Position numbers and translations under genes: made by a program. A stretch of DNA of 64,000 nt from Longispora fulva (GTDB taxonomy: Bacteria > Actinomycetota > Actinomycetes > Mycobacteriales > Micromonosporaceae): contig NZ_JADOUF010000001.1 of NCBI RefSeq assembly GCF_015751905.1, positions 4,526,001-4,590,000 on the forward strand, written 5' to 3'. The stretch's first letter is position 1. Each line of letters opens with the position of its first letter. The notes beneath the pieces were generated by a model. It made no database searches. It was not told where the DNA came from and saw only the letters and a list, made by a program, of their open reading frames with translations. Of this stretch, positions 1 to 8,410 are shown in pieces.

Positions 1-562
1 CGCCGACCGGCACCGACCGGATCTCCGTGTCCGCCTCGCCGACCGCCGACGCCCACCGGACCTGGCCCTCGGCGACCTGGATGTCGTAGCCCGTGCCGTA
101 GATCAGCGGACTGCCGGTGTCGGCCGTGAGCTGCCGGGCCGGCCCCCCGGCCCGCGCGGCCGTCCACACCGTGTAACTGACCCTGCCGTCGCCGCCCGAC
201 GCGCTGCGCAGCCAGAACAGCCCCTCGGCCGTCGCCGTGACCGCGTCGACGGACGACGCCCGGTCGGCCGGGGCCAGCTCGCGGTAGCCGCCCGGGGAGC
301 GGAGCACGAACGACGGCGCCGCCGCCTCCACGGCCAGACTCCCCACCGAGTTCTCATGATCGAGAAACAGCATCGGCGTGTACGACTGCCCGTCGGCCCC
401 CATCGCCGGCAGCGCCCCCGTCACCGCCTTCGGCCACACGGAGGCCACGGTCGCCGGGCCGGCCGGGGCCCGCCGGGGCGACTCCGAGGTCGGCAGCGCC
501 AGCAGCGCCCCCACGGCGGCCACCGCCGCCACCGTGCCCAGCCGCAGTCTGAGGTCGGTCAC
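1..562 (-). CDS. Exported or membrane-anchored protein of unknown function, C-terminus outside the window
   Basis: The reading frame starts at GTG 562 and runs off the left edge, so only about 187 N-terminal residues are visible. Residues 1-25 (MTDLRLRL, then an Ala/Val/Leu-rich stretch ending ALLALPTSES) look like a signal peptide or N-terminal anchor. The following region has regularly spaced Trp, Tyr and Gly residues and segments such as GYDIQVAEGQVRWAS that suggest beta strands, possibly a beta-propeller. That fold is inference; I recognise no family. The GTG start overlaps the stop of an 8-codon mini-ORF, described separately. GC-rich third positions support coding on this strand. Confidence 0.6.
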   Translation of the reverse strand, partial: MTDLRLRLGTVAAVAAVGALLALPTSESPRRAPAGPATVASVWPKAVTGALPAMGADGQSYTPMLFLDHENSVGSLAVEAAAPSFVLRSPGGYRELAPADRASSVDAVTATAEGLFWLRSASGGDGRVSYTVWTAARAGGPARQLTADTGSPLIYGTGYDIQVAEGQVRWASAVGEADTEIRSVPVG

Positions 563-585
563 GTGCGCGAAGCCCGGTCCAGCAT
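559..585 (-). CDS. Mini-ORF of 8 codons coupled to the downstream gene
   Basis: ATG at 585 reads MLDRASRT and stops at TGA 561-559, which overlaps the GTG start at 562 as GTGA. A TAATCT hexamer at 598-593 lies exactly 7 nt before the ATG, the spacing of a leaderless start. The same arrangement recurs at other loci in this window. It may be a leader peptide that brings ribosomes to the GTG start. This is inferred from layout alone. Confidence 0.3.
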   Translation of the reverse strand: MLDRASRT

Positions 586-916
586 GCCGCCGAGATTACC
601 TGGGAAAAAGAGTTGGCAGCGGCTGGGGCGGCGGCATAACGTAGCCATCGAGACGTTGAGAGGAGGTGGTCCAGAGTTGAGTAAGAATCGGACACATGAG
701 GTGGCTGTTTCTTAGCCGCGGTCCTTCTGGACTCTCGATGGTCGCTGGCCGGACGCGGTGCGGCGACAGAGACAGCCATCTGATCCCCGGGGTGCCGGAG
801 CTTGTCCTCCCGGCCCGTGCCGCAAGGCGCGGAAGCACCCCGGGGATCACCCTTTTCCAGATCACAAACTTTTTCTGTTACGGCGACACCCGGCCCGGTC
901 TCCAGCGGCACGATCC
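563..916. other. Intergenic region of 354 bp with a structured element and no convincing gene
   Basis: Apart from the 8-codon mini-ORF at its left end, this stretch holds no credible gene. On the minus strand it contains, in order, a half-site resembling a CRP box (TTTGTGATCTGG near 870), a strong inverted repeat at 782-848, and an open frame starting ATGGCTGTC just after the repeat. That open frame runs into the next gene out of phase and has no family resemblance. The stretch around 640-720 is visibly less GC-rich than its neighbours. It could be the 5' leader of a gene that has decayed. Confidence 0.4.
782..848 (-). ncRNA. Candidate structured leader RNA with a three-way junction
   Basis: Two 14-nt arms, GATCCCCGGGGTGC at 782-795 and its exact reverse complement at 835-848, form a closing stem. 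Between them sit two smaller hairpins: CCGC/GCGG (820-823 with 829-832, loop of 5) and CCGGAG/CTCCCGG (795-800 with 807-813, one bulge). The fold is thus a three-way junction. On the minus strand a GGGAGGA element lies within one inner hairpin. An ATG follows the closing stem within a few bases and a CRP-like half-site precedes it, as expected for a regulatory leader. I could not match it to the conserved cores of TPP, cobalamin or c-di-AMP riboswitches. No U-tract follows on either strand, so a plain terminator is less likely but possible. Confidence 0.35.
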
Positions 917-1843
917 CTACCAGAGTGGGGCATACCGCTCGGCGAAGACGCCCGGTAGCCCGCCGGTGTGCAGGAAGACCGTGGTGGCCTCCGGATCCAA
1001 CTCCCCGTCCCTGACCCCGGCCGCGAGCGCCGCCATGGCCTTGCCGGTGTAGACCGGGTCGAGGATCAGCCCCGTCGTCCGCGCCGTCAGCCCGATCGCC
1101 GCGAGGGCCTCACGGGTCGGCACTCCGTAGCCGCCGCCCAGGTGGCGCTCGTCGAGCACCAGCTCCCCCGCCGGGGCCGGCCGACCCGCCAGCGCCGCCG
1201 CCTCCCCCGCGAGCCGCCGCACCCGGTCGCGCAGGTCCGCGAACTCCGTGACCCGGACGCCACCGACCAGCCCCCAGTCGCCGAACCCGGCCGCGAGCCC
1301 GGCGTGCGTCCCCGCCGAACCCGTCGCCGTCACGACCAGCCGCACGTCGGGCACCTGCGCCCGGAGTTCGTCGGCCGCCCGGACGTAGCCGAGCGCACCC
1401 AGCGGGGAACTGCCGCCGAACGGGACCAGGTAGCCGCCCCGGGCCGCCGTCGCCGCCGCGATCGCGTCCTCCAGCGGGCCGGTGGTCCACTCGACCGTGG
1501 CCCCGAGCAGCCGGTCGAGGACCAGGTTGCCGCTGGCCTGCGCCGGCGGATCCCCGGCGAGCACCAGATGACATCCGAGCCCCAGGTACGCGGCAGCCGC
1601 CGCCGTCGCCCGGGCATGGTTGCTCTGCGGGCCGCCGCCGGTGACCAAGAGAGTGTGGCCGGCCGCCTGGGCATCGGCGCACAGATACTCCAACTTGCGG
1701 GCCTTGTTGCCGCCCCCGGCCAGGCCGGTCAGGTCGTCGCGCTTGATCCACAGGGCGCCGGGGCGCATGCCGATCGCCGCGGCCAGCCGGTCGGCGCGCT
1801 GCACCGGGGTCGCCCCCGACGTGAACTCCACCCTCGCATCCAT
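917..1843 (-). CDS. PLP-dependent 1-aminocyclopropane-1-carboxylate deaminase / D-cysteine desulfhydrase family enzyme
   Basis: This 308-residue protein has the family's usual length and fold pattern. The motif GGGNKARKLEYL at about 43-54 holds the Schiff-base lysine (Lys47). TGGGPQSNHARATAAAAA and, later, VTATGSAGTHAGLAAG correspond to the phosphate and substrate-binding loops. Members either deaminate 1-aminocyclopropane-1-carboxylate to 2-oxobutyrate and ammonia or desulfhydrate D-cysteine. The sequence alone does not decide which. It ends 20 bp upstream, on the same strand, of nothing related. The neighbouring NACHT gene lies immediately upstream in transcription (gap of 20 bp), so the two could be co-transcribed by chance. 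Confidence 0.8.
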   Translation of the reverse strand: MDARVEFTSGATPVQRADRLAAAIGMRPGALWIKRDDLTGLAGGGNKARKLEYLCADAQAAGHTLLVTGGGPQSNHARATAAAAAYLGLGCHLVLAGDPPAQASGNLVLDRLLGATVEWTTGPLEDAIAAATAARGGYLVPFGGSSPLGALGYVRAADELRAQVPDVRLVVTATGSAGTHAGLAAGFGDWGLVGGVRVTEFADLRDRVRRLAGEAAALAGRPAPAGELVLDERHLGGGYGVPTREALAAIGLTARTTGLILDPVYTGKAMAALAAGVRDGELDPEATTVFLHTGGLPGVFAERYAPLW

Positions 1844-1863
1844 CCGCCATGTGTACCCGAAAG

Positions 1864-4800
1864 TCAGTCAACGGCGAGCAGAATCGCCTCCGCCGGCTGG
1901 GTCGCCGGGTCCAGCCGCCGCTGTAGCAGGCTGGCCCCGGCGGCGGCGGCCCGGAACCGCTCGGGCAGGTCCTCCCCCGGCCCGTGGTGTCCGCTGCCGG
2001 TCAGTTGCTCGGCCTCGGCGGCCAGGCACAGCGCCCCGACGCGGATCTGGGTGATCATCTCGGCCCAGACCGACCGCTTCCAGGTGAAGAGTTCCCAGGC
2101 CATGGTGTCCAGCCGGGCGGTGGCGGCGTGCACCCACGGGGACGACGTCCGGGCCGCCGCGAGCGCCCTCAGGTCGAGGCAAGCCTGCCGGGTGATGTCA
2201 GCCAGGTCCTCCAGATCGACCGTCCGGCTCTCGACCACCGGGTCCACCGCCCGGCCCATTCCCCAGAGGAACCCCATCGACAACAGCTGCTCGGGGGTGT
2301 TCACATGGCCCTCTGGTCGACTCGCCCTGAGCAGCCCTGCCTCCACGGCGCCGGCGGTGACGTGCCCCATCGCCCCGACCCGGGCGAGGCCGAGCAGGCG
2401 GTCCACCTTCCGGGTCCGGACGGCGTCGAGTTCCTCCTCGCTGACGGGGTGGGCCAGGGCCTGACCCAGTTCCTCGAGGTCAGGGGCGAGGACCGCCGCG
2501 AGTGGCGAGGGCAGCCGCACGATCTCCGCGTAGGCCGACAGGAGGTCGAGGACGACCGTGTCGCCGAACCGTTTCCAACCCTGCGACCGGATGTCGCCGT
2601 ACGCGTCCCAGACCCGGGTGGAGATCCGCTTCAGGGCGTCCGTCTCGGACCGGGCGCTCTGCGGCAGGACTCTTCGCGCCATGGAGAGGGCGAAGCCGAG
2701 ACCGAGGTTCCCGAGGAGCGCGTCCGTGACGGGCCACACGGAGGCGTCGTCGGTCTCCTCGGCGTGGGCCAGGATCCGCAGGTCCGAGAGCACCCGCACC
2801 AGCACGAGTCCGGCGATCGCGATCTCGGGGTCGGCCAGATCCGCGTCCCAGTCTGCGCGCACCAGCTCGCGCGGGACCGCCCAGGGGTGCGACAGCCGCG
2901 GTGACGTCCACAGCGCCGGCCGACGCGCACCGGGCTCGGAAGTCCACAGGCTCGGCGGACCGACCGGATCTCCCGTGCCGCCGGACCACGCGCCGGACAG
3001 CAGCTCCTGGACCATGCCGTCGGCCACCTCGTCGCCGGTGGGCAGGCGGCACGACGTTCCGCCGGTCACCGCGTTGACCCACTCGACGAACTCGGCCGCG
3101 CGACCACCGAGGACGCCACGAACCGGCTTGTCGGTGGAGCCGGACGAGAGGATCACCATCGCGGGGTCGGGCGACATGTCCTGCAAGGCCTCCAGCTGGA
3201 ACATCCGGTAGAGCGTCGCGGGGACCAGCCGCGCGCAGATCGCCTGGTCACGGGCGGTGTGCACCACGTTCCGCAGGTGTCGGGTGGCCATCACCCCGGC
3301 GAACAGCCGGCGTTGCGCGGCATACGCGTCCCCCACCATCGGCGTGACCAGGAGCAGTTCCAACCGTGCGGCGAGTCCGCGGTCGAGTGGCCGGGTGGGC
3401 GGCGCGTCCTCGGCGCAGTCGAAGGCCAGATTCCAGGCGGTGACGGTGTCGCGCGCCAGGCACGCGCGGACCACCTGGTCGGGGCCGGTGATCAGGGCGT
3501 AGAAGAGCAGGGTCTCGTGCCACCAGGGGTCGTTCACCGGAAGCTCGTCCGGGGCCGACGCGGCCAGGGCGACGGCTGACAGGTACTCCTGGAAGGTGCG
3601 GTGGGTGAAGGCGTAGCGGCCGATGCCGCTCTCCACGAACAGACCGTGCAGGCCGACCAGGTCGAGGAAGCTCTCGGCCGCGACCGGGAGCGCCACCATC
3701 TGTGGCCGGAGCTGGTCGAGGACCTGGGCCCGAGTCCAGGTGGTGGCGCTGCCCTCACGGGTCATGGCCAGGGCCAAGCCGCTGAGCAGGGCCTCGGACC
3801 GCTCGATCGGGAGCGGGACCACGATCCGCTTGTCCTTCTGGCGGTCCTCCAGGACCGTGCGGCAGATCTGCCGGTACAGCTCCAGCCGGCTCGCCGGCAA
3901 CGAACCGTGGTCGCGGTGCACGAAGAACAGCATGGTCAGCAGCAGCGGGTTGCGGGTCAGCGGCCGGAGCCGGGACGCCGCGCCGAGCTGTCGGGACAGG
4001 TCAGCGGCCCGCTGGGCGGCCTCGCGCGAGGCCAGCGCGTCGTACGCGTCGACGACGAAGGCGTTCACCTGGTCCGTGGTGAACGGTTCGACCTCCAGGA
4101 CGTCGGCGTCGTCGAGGCCGCCGGCCCGGTAGCCGTCGGGGCGGGAGGACAGCAGGTAGTCGTTTCCGTGGTAGCGGAGGATCTGGGTGTTGGCCCAGGT
4201 CACGATCGCTGATCGTTCCTCCTCGGTGGCCACCTCGTCGAGGCCGTCGAGGAGGACGACGCACCGGCCGGCGAGCAGGAGTCCCTCGAACCAGTCCACC
4301 AGGGCGTCGACCCGGCGCGGTTCCGGGGCGAGGAGGCCGGGCACCGTCCCGCCGGTGAGCAGCGGGGCCTTGGCTCGGCCAACCAGGGTCGACAGCCGGA
4401 TGGCCGGGTCGGCGGCGATCGTGGCGGCGTGTTCGCGCAGCGCGAGGAAGAGCGGGGTTCTGCGGCCGCGGGCACCGGGGTTCAGGTACGCCTGGCGCGC
4501 GATCCTGCGGAGCAGCGTGCTCTTGCCGCTGCCCGGGCCGCCGAGGACCACCAGGACCGAGGGGCCGTCGGTGTTCAGGAAACTGGTGATGTCCTGGCGG
4601 CGGTCGCCGTCGGCGCGGCCGTCGCGGACCAGGTGCGGGGAGGCGCTGCGCGGGGCGCGGGAGACGAGGCTGACGTCGACGTACACCCGGTCGAGGTCCA
4701 GGCCCCGGGCCACCAGGCCGCCGAAGCCCTCGCGGCCCATGGAGCGGGAGTCGGTGAGGACGACCCGGCGGTACCACGGGCCGAAGCGGGAGAACCAGCG

Positions 4801-5055
4801 CACCAGCAGCAGTTCCAGCCACGCGGCGAGCCGGGGCCGCACGTGGCCGAACCCACCGGCGGCCAGCTTGCCGAGGCCGGTCACCGCGAGGGCGACACCA
4901 GCCACCACCGTGGGGCCGAGGTAGCGGTGGTGCACGGTGACGTTGATCCAGGGGCCGACCACTGGGACCGAGGTCAGCCCCGCGCCCAGCGCGACCAGCC
5001 AGGACGGGAGACTCTTGGGACTCGCCACCCCAGCATTATGCGCCGGCCAGGCCAT
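1864..5055 (-). CDS. Membrane-anchored NACHT-domain NTPase (STAND family)
   Basis: A large protein (1,063 aa from ATG 5055). Two hydrophobic segments (about 16-38 and 48-66) suggest N-terminal membrane anchoring. The NACHT module follows: Walker A GGPGSGKST at 172-180, Walker B VVLLDGLDEV at 266-275, then NPLLLTMLFFVHRD and the NACHT-associated helical motif YAFTHRTFQEYLSA. The roughly 550-residue C-terminal half is mostly helical, of unknown type. Around 650-680 the words FVEWVNAVTGG and CRLPTGDEV recall a fragment of a formylglycine-generating-enzyme-like domain. Bacterial NACHT proteins include antiphage sensors (established for several bNACHT clades); a defence role here is inference. An alternative start is GTG 5028, which has CATAAT 6 nt upstream and would be leaderless. 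Confidence 0.85.
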   Translation of the reverse strand: MAWPAHNAGVASPKSLPSWLVALGAGLTSVPVVGPWINVTVHHRYLGPTVVAGVALAVTGLGKLAAGGFGHVRPRLAAWLELLLVRWFSRFGPWYRRVVLTDSRSMGREGFGGLVARGLDLDRVYVDVSLVSRAPRSASPHLVRDGRADGDRRQDITSFLNTDGPSVLVVLGGPGSGKSTLLRRIARQAYLNPGARGRRTPLFLALREHAATIAADPAIRLSTLVGRAKAPLLTGGTVPGLLAPEPRRVDALVDWFEGLLLAGRCVVLLDGLDEVATEEERSAIVTWANTQILRYHGNDYLLSSRPDGYRAGGLDDADVLEVEPFTTDQVNAFVVDAYDALASREAAQRAADLSRQLGAASRLRPLTRNPLLLTMLFFVHRDHGSLPASRLELYRQICRTVLEDRQKDKRIVVPLPIERSEALLSGLALAMTREGSATTWTRAQVLDQLRPQMVALPVAAESFLDLVGLHGLFVESGIGRYAFTHRTFQEYLSAVALAASAPDELPVNDPWWHETLLFYALITGPDQVVRACLARDTVTAWNLAFDCAEDAPPTRPLDRGLAARLELLLVTPMVGDAYAAQRRLFAGVMATRHLRNVVHTARDQAICARLVPATLYRMFQLEALQDMSPDPAMVILSSGSTDKPVRGVLGGRAAEFVEWVNAVTGGTSCRLPTGDEVADGMVQELLSGAWSGGTGDPVGPPSLWTSEPGARRPALWTSPRLSHPWAVPRELVRADWDADLADPEIAIAGLVLVRVLSDLRILAHAEETDDASVWPVTDALLGNLGLGFALSMARRVLPQSARSETDALKRISTRVWDAYGDIRSQGWKRFGDTVVLDLLSAYAEIVRLPSPLAAVLAPDLEELGQALAHPVSEEELDAVRTRKVDRLLGLARVGAMGHVTAGAVEAGLLRASRPEGHVNTPEQLLSMGFLWGMGRAVDPVVESRTVDLEDLADITRQACLDLRALAAARTSSPWVHAATARLDTMAWELFTWKRSVWAEMITQIRVGALCLAAEAEQLTGSGHHGPGEDLPERFRAAAAGASLLQRRLDPATQPAEAILLAVD

Positions 5056-5093
5056 CCACTAGGGACACCGACGTTTGACGGAGAGCCGACAGG

Positions 5094-5139
5094 ACGGTGG
5101 GGCCGCGACGGCCGGCGCTGCCGGGTCGGGCCCCTCCGT
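5094..5139 (-). terminator. Probable terminator of the biotin operon
   Basis: Arms ACGGTGGGGCC (5094-5104) and GGCCCCTCCGT (5129-5139) pair over 11 bp with one mismatch around a GC-rich loop. The element sits 14 bp past the bioD stop. There is no clear U-tract, which is common in GC-rich actinomycetes. Confidence 0.45.
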
Positions 5140-5152
5140 AACCGTCAAGGTC

Positions 5153-5791
5153 TTATGGGGTGAACCAGGTGGGGGCGGCGGTGCGGAAGGCCGTCGGGCT
5201 CAGCGACCCGGCACCCTCCGGGACGACGCCGGTCACCGGCGGCAGGTCGTCGCGGTTCGTGCGGTGCGCCAGCTCGGGTTCGCGCGGCCAGGAGCCGATC
5301 ACCACGTCGGCGGTCAGGCTCCGGCGGGCGATCGCCTCCAGGGTCAGGGCCGTGTGGTTGAGGGTGCCCAGGCCGGCGCGGGCGACGACGACGAGCGGGG
5401 CGTCGAGCGCCGCGGCGAGGTCGGCGATGGTCCAGCCGTCCTCGCCGAGCTGGACGAGCAGGCCGCCGGCGCCCTCGATCAGGACCAGGTCCCCGTCGAG
5501 GTCGGCCACGGCGTCGACGACGGTCCGCATGGCGAGTTCCGGCAGGCCGGAGGTGCGGGCGGCGGTGCGCGGGGCGAGCGGGTCCGGGTAGCGGACCAGT
5601 TCCACGGTGCGCACCCCGGCGAGCCGGGCCACGGTCTCCGCGTCGGACTCCTCGCCGGGGGTCAGGCCGGTCTGGGCCGGCTTGACCATCACCACCCGCT
5701 CGCCCCTCGCCACGGCCGCCGCCGCGAGCGCGGCGGTCACGATCGTCTTGCCGACACCGGTGTCGGTCCCGGTCACAAGGACGGTGCGCAC
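5153..5791 (-). CDS. bioD: ATP-dependent dethiobiotin synthetase
   Basis: BioD carboxylates 7,8-diaminopelargonate to dethiobiotin using ATP and CO2, the penultimate step of biotin synthesis in the cytosol. The 212-residue protein opens with MRTVLVTGTDTGVGKT; the P-loop is residues 8-16 with Lys15. VMVKPAQTG contains the conserved catalytic lysine motif, and LVLIEGAGGLLVQL is the family's glycine-rich motif. It starts at GTG and overlaps the end of bioF by 19 bp, the last gene of bioA-orf71-bioF-bioD. Confidence 0.95.
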   Translation of the reverse strand: MRTVLVTGTDTGVGKTIVTAALAAAAVARGERVVMVKPAQTGLTPGEESDAETVARLAGVRTVELVRYPDPLAPRTAARTSGLPELAMRTVVDAVADLDGDLVLIEGAGGLLVQLGEDGWTIADLAAALDAPLVVVARAGLGTLNHTALTLEAIARRSLTADVVIGSWPREPELAHRTNRDDLPPVTGVVPEGAGSLSPTAFRTAAPTWFTP

Positions 5792-6879
5792 GCGGTCACC
5801 ACCTCCAGAGCTCGATCGAAATCATGCCGGGGTACGCCGGCGTTGATCGTCAACCGCAGCCGCGCCGTGCCGTCCGGGGTGGACGGTGGCCGGAAGCAGC
5901 CCACGGCGACGCCCTTGTCCCGGCACGCGGCGGCCCAGTCCACGGCGGCCTGCGGCGAGGCGGCCGGCACGGACAGGACCCCGCCGGCCGGTACGCCCGG
6001 CAGGTCCAGCGCCTCCGACGCCGTGGCTGCCCGGGACCGCAGCTCGTCGCGGGCGAGGTCGAAGCCCCGGGCGAGTCCTACGGCGGCCCGCGCGCCCGCC
6101 ATCACGGCCGGCGGCGGGGCGGTGTCGTAGATGAACGTGCGGCCGGTGTCGACCAGGTGCCGCCGGACCGCGGCCGGGGCGAGGACGACCCCGCCGGCCG
6201 CGCCCAGCGACTTGGACAGCGTCGCGGTGACGATCACGTCGGGTTCGCCGGCGATCCCCGCGTCGGCGGGGCCGCCCGCGCCGCGCGGGCCGATCACGCC
6301 GAGGCCGTGCGCGTCGTCCACGAGGAGGATCGCTCCGGCGTCCCGGCAGGCGCGGTGCAGTTCGGCGAGGGGGGCGAGGTCGCCGTCCACGGAGTAGATG
6401 GACTCCACGATGACGAGCGCGCCGGCCCGCAGGTTCGCCGCGATGTACGCGACGTCGTTGTGCGGCGCGACCAGCGGGGTCAGGCCGGTGGCGCGGACGC
6501 CGTCGATCAGGGAGGCGTGCGCGTGCGCGTCGATGACGAGGTGGGTGTCCCGGCGGGCCAGGGCGCGGATCACGCCGAGGTTGGCCAGGTAGCCGGAGGA
6601 GTAGACCAGGGCCGTCTCCGCGCCGGTCCAGGTGGCCAGCTCGGACTCCAGGCGCTCGTGCTCCGGGGTGCCGCCCCGGACCAGGCGGGAGCCGGTCGCG
6701 CCGAGGCCGTAGTCGGCGAGGGCCTGGGCGGCGGCCTTGAGCACGACGGGGTGGCGGGACAGGCCGAGGTAGTCGTTGCCGGCCAGGTCCACGGCCTGGG
6801 GGTCGCGGGCCGTGGCGGTGCGGCTGAGGCCGGCCTTGGCGCGGAGTTCGGCCTTGCGGGTGAGGCGGGCCCAGGTCAC
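5773..6879 (-). CDS. bioF: 8-amino-7-oxononanoate synthase
   Basis: BioF is a PLP enzyme of the alpha-oxoamine synthase family. It condenses pimeloyl-CoA (or pimeloyl-ACP) with L-alanine to give 8-amino-7-oxononanoate. The 368-residue protein shows GNDYLGLSRHP near the N-terminus, GSRLVRGGTPEHERLE, LLVDDAHGLGVIGPRG and the PLP-lysine motif TATLSKSLGAAGG with Lys223. The start is GTG 6879, overlapping the stop of the 71-residue ORF as GTGA. Translation is therefore likely coupled to the genes upstream. Confidence 0.95.
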   Translation of the reverse strand: MTWARLTRKAELRAKAGLSRTATARDPQAVDLAGNDYLGLSRHPVVLKAAAQALADYGLGATGSRLVRGGTPEHERLESELATWTGAETALVYSSGYLANLGVIRALARRDTHLVIDAHAHASLIDGVRATGLTPLVAPHNDVAYIAANLRAGALVIVESIYSVDGDLAPLAELHRACRDAGAILLVDDAHGLGVIGPRGAGGPADAGIAGEPDVIVTATLSKSLGAAGGVVLAPAAVRRHLVDTGRTFIYDTAPPPAVMAGARAAVGLARGFDLARDELRSRAATASEALDLPGVPAGGVLSVPAASPQAAVDWAAACRDKGVAVGCFRPPSTPDGTARLRLTINAGVPRHDFDRALEVVTACAPSL

Positions 6880-7091
6880 TCGGGGTCCCCTGACGGGCCG
6901 CGCCGGACGCCGTCGGCGCGCACGCGTCTACCGGCGAGCGGGCTGGCGGCGTGGGCGGTGCGCCGGGTACCGCTGTGGGTGTGGCCGGGCGTGCCCCGCA
7001 GCGCGACGGGGATCTCCGCGAGCGGGGTCACGTGGTCGCCCGCCCGGGGGCGGGGCACGGCCTGACCCGTGGCCGCGTGCGTCGTGCTCAT
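6876..7091 (-). CDS. Small protein of 71 residues inserted between bioA and bioF
   Basis: ATG 7091 overlaps the bioA stop as ATGA, and its own TGA (6878-6876) overlaps the bioF GTG start as GTGA. It is thus coupled on both sides. The peptide begins MSTTHAATGQAVPRPRAGDH and is rich in Arg, Pro, Gly, His and Thr, with no cysteines or membrane segment. I recognise no family. It may be a real accessory protein, or a spacer frame that carries ribosomes from bioA to bioF. The tight packing argues that it is translated. Confidence 0.55.
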   Translation of the reverse strand: MSTTHAATGQAVPRPRAGDHVTPLAEIPVALRGTPGHTHSGTRRTAHAASPLAGRRVRADGVRRGPSGDPE

Positions 7092-8410
7092 CGGACGACC
7101 TCGTCGATCGCCTCGGCGAGGGCCTCCACCATCAGGTTCTGTTCCGCCTCGCCCAGGGTCAGCGGCGGCATCAGGATGACCGTGTCGCCGAGGGGCCGCA
7201 GCCACACGCCGCGCTTCCGCGCCGCGCGGCACACCTCGAATCCGGTCCGGTGCCGCACATTGGCGACCTCGACGCCGATCATCGCACCGAGCTGGCGGAT
7301 CTCCACGACGCTGTCGCGGTCGCCGACCGGCTTGAGCAGGTCCGCGAGCCGCGCGCCGAGGACGGCCACCTGGCCGGGCAGGTCGCGCTCGACGGCCAGG
7401 GTGAGGTTGGCGTTCGCGGCGGCGCAGGCCAGGGGGTTGGCGGTGTAGGTGTGGCCGTGGAAGAAGGTCTTCTCGGGGGCGCCGAGGAAGGCCGAGTACA
7501 CCTCGTCGGTGGCGAGGACGGCCGACAGCGGCAGGTACCCGGCGGTAATGCCCTTTCCGCAGGTCAGCAGGTCGGGGGTGATCCCGGCGTGCTGGTGCGC
7601 CCACATCGGGCCGGTCCGGGCGATGCCGGTGGCGACCTCGTCGACCATCAGCAGTGCGCCGTACTTCGTCGCCAGCTCACGGGCGGCGCGCAGGAACGAC
7701 GCGTCGTAGGTGAGCATGCCGGCGGCGGCCTGGACCATGGGTTCGAGCACGATGGCGCACACCTGGTCGCCCTGCGCGGCCATGACGGCTTCGAGCTCCT
7801 TGATGACCTCGGCAGCCCGCTCGACGGGCGTCTGACCGGGGGCCCGCAGGCCCGGCGAGCCGACGGTGGCCGTCTTCAACAGCAGTGGGCGGTAGGTCGC
7901 GTGGAACAGCTTCATGCCCCCGACGGACACCGCCCCGAGGGTGTCCCCGTGGTAGGCCTCGGACAGGTGCACGAACAGCGGCCGGGGCTGCCCGGACTGC
8001 ACCGAGTACTGGTAGGCGATCTTCAGCCCGGCCTCGACGGCGGACGAGCCGTCGCCGGCGTAGAAGACCTTGTCCAGGCCCGGGGTGAGCGCGAGCAGCT
8101 TCTCGGCGAGCTCGATGCCCGGGGTGTGCGTGGCGCCCAGGAAGGTGGAATGGTCGAGTTTGCCCAACTGCGCGATGATCGCGGCGTCGATCTCCGGGGT
8201 GCGGTGCCCGAAGGTCGTGACCCACAGCGACGAGACGCCGTCGAGGTATTTCCGGCCGTCCGTGTCGTACAACCACGGACCCTCGGCCCGGTCGACTACG
8301 GTCGGTTCATCTTCCAGCCACATTCCGTGCTGAGTGAAGGGATGCCAGACGCTCGCGGCATCGCGACGGAGCCAATCAGACACAGGTGCCCCCAGTTGTG
8401 TGCTCCCCAC
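7088..8410 (-). CDS. bioA: Adenosylmethionine-8-amino-7-oxononanoate aminotransferase
   Basis: BioA transfers the amino group of S-adenosylmethionine to 8-amino-7-oxononanoate, giving 7,8-diaminopelargonate. It is a class III PLP aminotransferase of 440 aa. Seen in order: VWHPFTQHGMW near the N-terminus (typical of BioA), FYAGDGSSAVEAGLK, AYHGDTLGA, LLMVDEVATGIARTG and the PLP-lysine motif LTCGKGITAGYLPLSA (Lys286). The start used is GTG 8410; an in-frame GTG at 8383 (VSDWLRRD) is an alternative that matches the usual BioA N-terminus more closely. It is the first gene of the leftward biotin operon. Confidence 0.95.
   Translation of the reverse strand: MGSTQLGAPVSDWLRRDAASVWHPFTQHGMWLEDEPTVVDRAEGPWLYDTDGRKYLDGVSSLWVTTFGHRTPEIDAAIIAQLGKLDHSTFLGATHTPGIELAEKLLALTPGLDKVFYAGDGSSAVEAGLKIAYQYSVQSGQPRPLFVHLSEAYHGDTLGAVSVGGMKLFHATYRPLLLKTATVGSPGLRAPGQTPVERAAEVIKELEAVMAAQGDQVCAIVLEPMVQAAAGMLTYDASFLRAARELATKYGALLMVDEVATGIARTGPMWAHQHAGITPDLLTCGKGITAGYLPLSAVLATDEVYSAFLGAPEKTFFHGHTYTANPLACAAANANLTLAVERDLPGQVAVLGARLADLLKPVGDRDSVVEIRQLGAMIGVEVANVRHRTGFEVCRAARKRGVWLRPLGDTVILMPPLTLGEAEQNLMVEALAEAIDEVVR

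Noticed and set aside
782-848. TPP or c-di-AMP riboswitch
   Set aside because: The closing stem resembles neither conserved core; CUGAGA of TPP and the GAAUC-type motifs of the ydaO class are missing.
354-911. 185-codon open frame on the minus strand across the first intergenic region
   Set aside because: Its second half lies in a shifted frame over the exported-protein gene, and the first half crosses the structured RNA and an AT-richer stretch. No family resemblance.
968-2464. Long plus-strand open frame opposite the PLP enzyme and NACHT gene
   Set aside because: Arg/Pro/Gly-rich low-complexity translation typical of the antisense frame of GC-rich genes.
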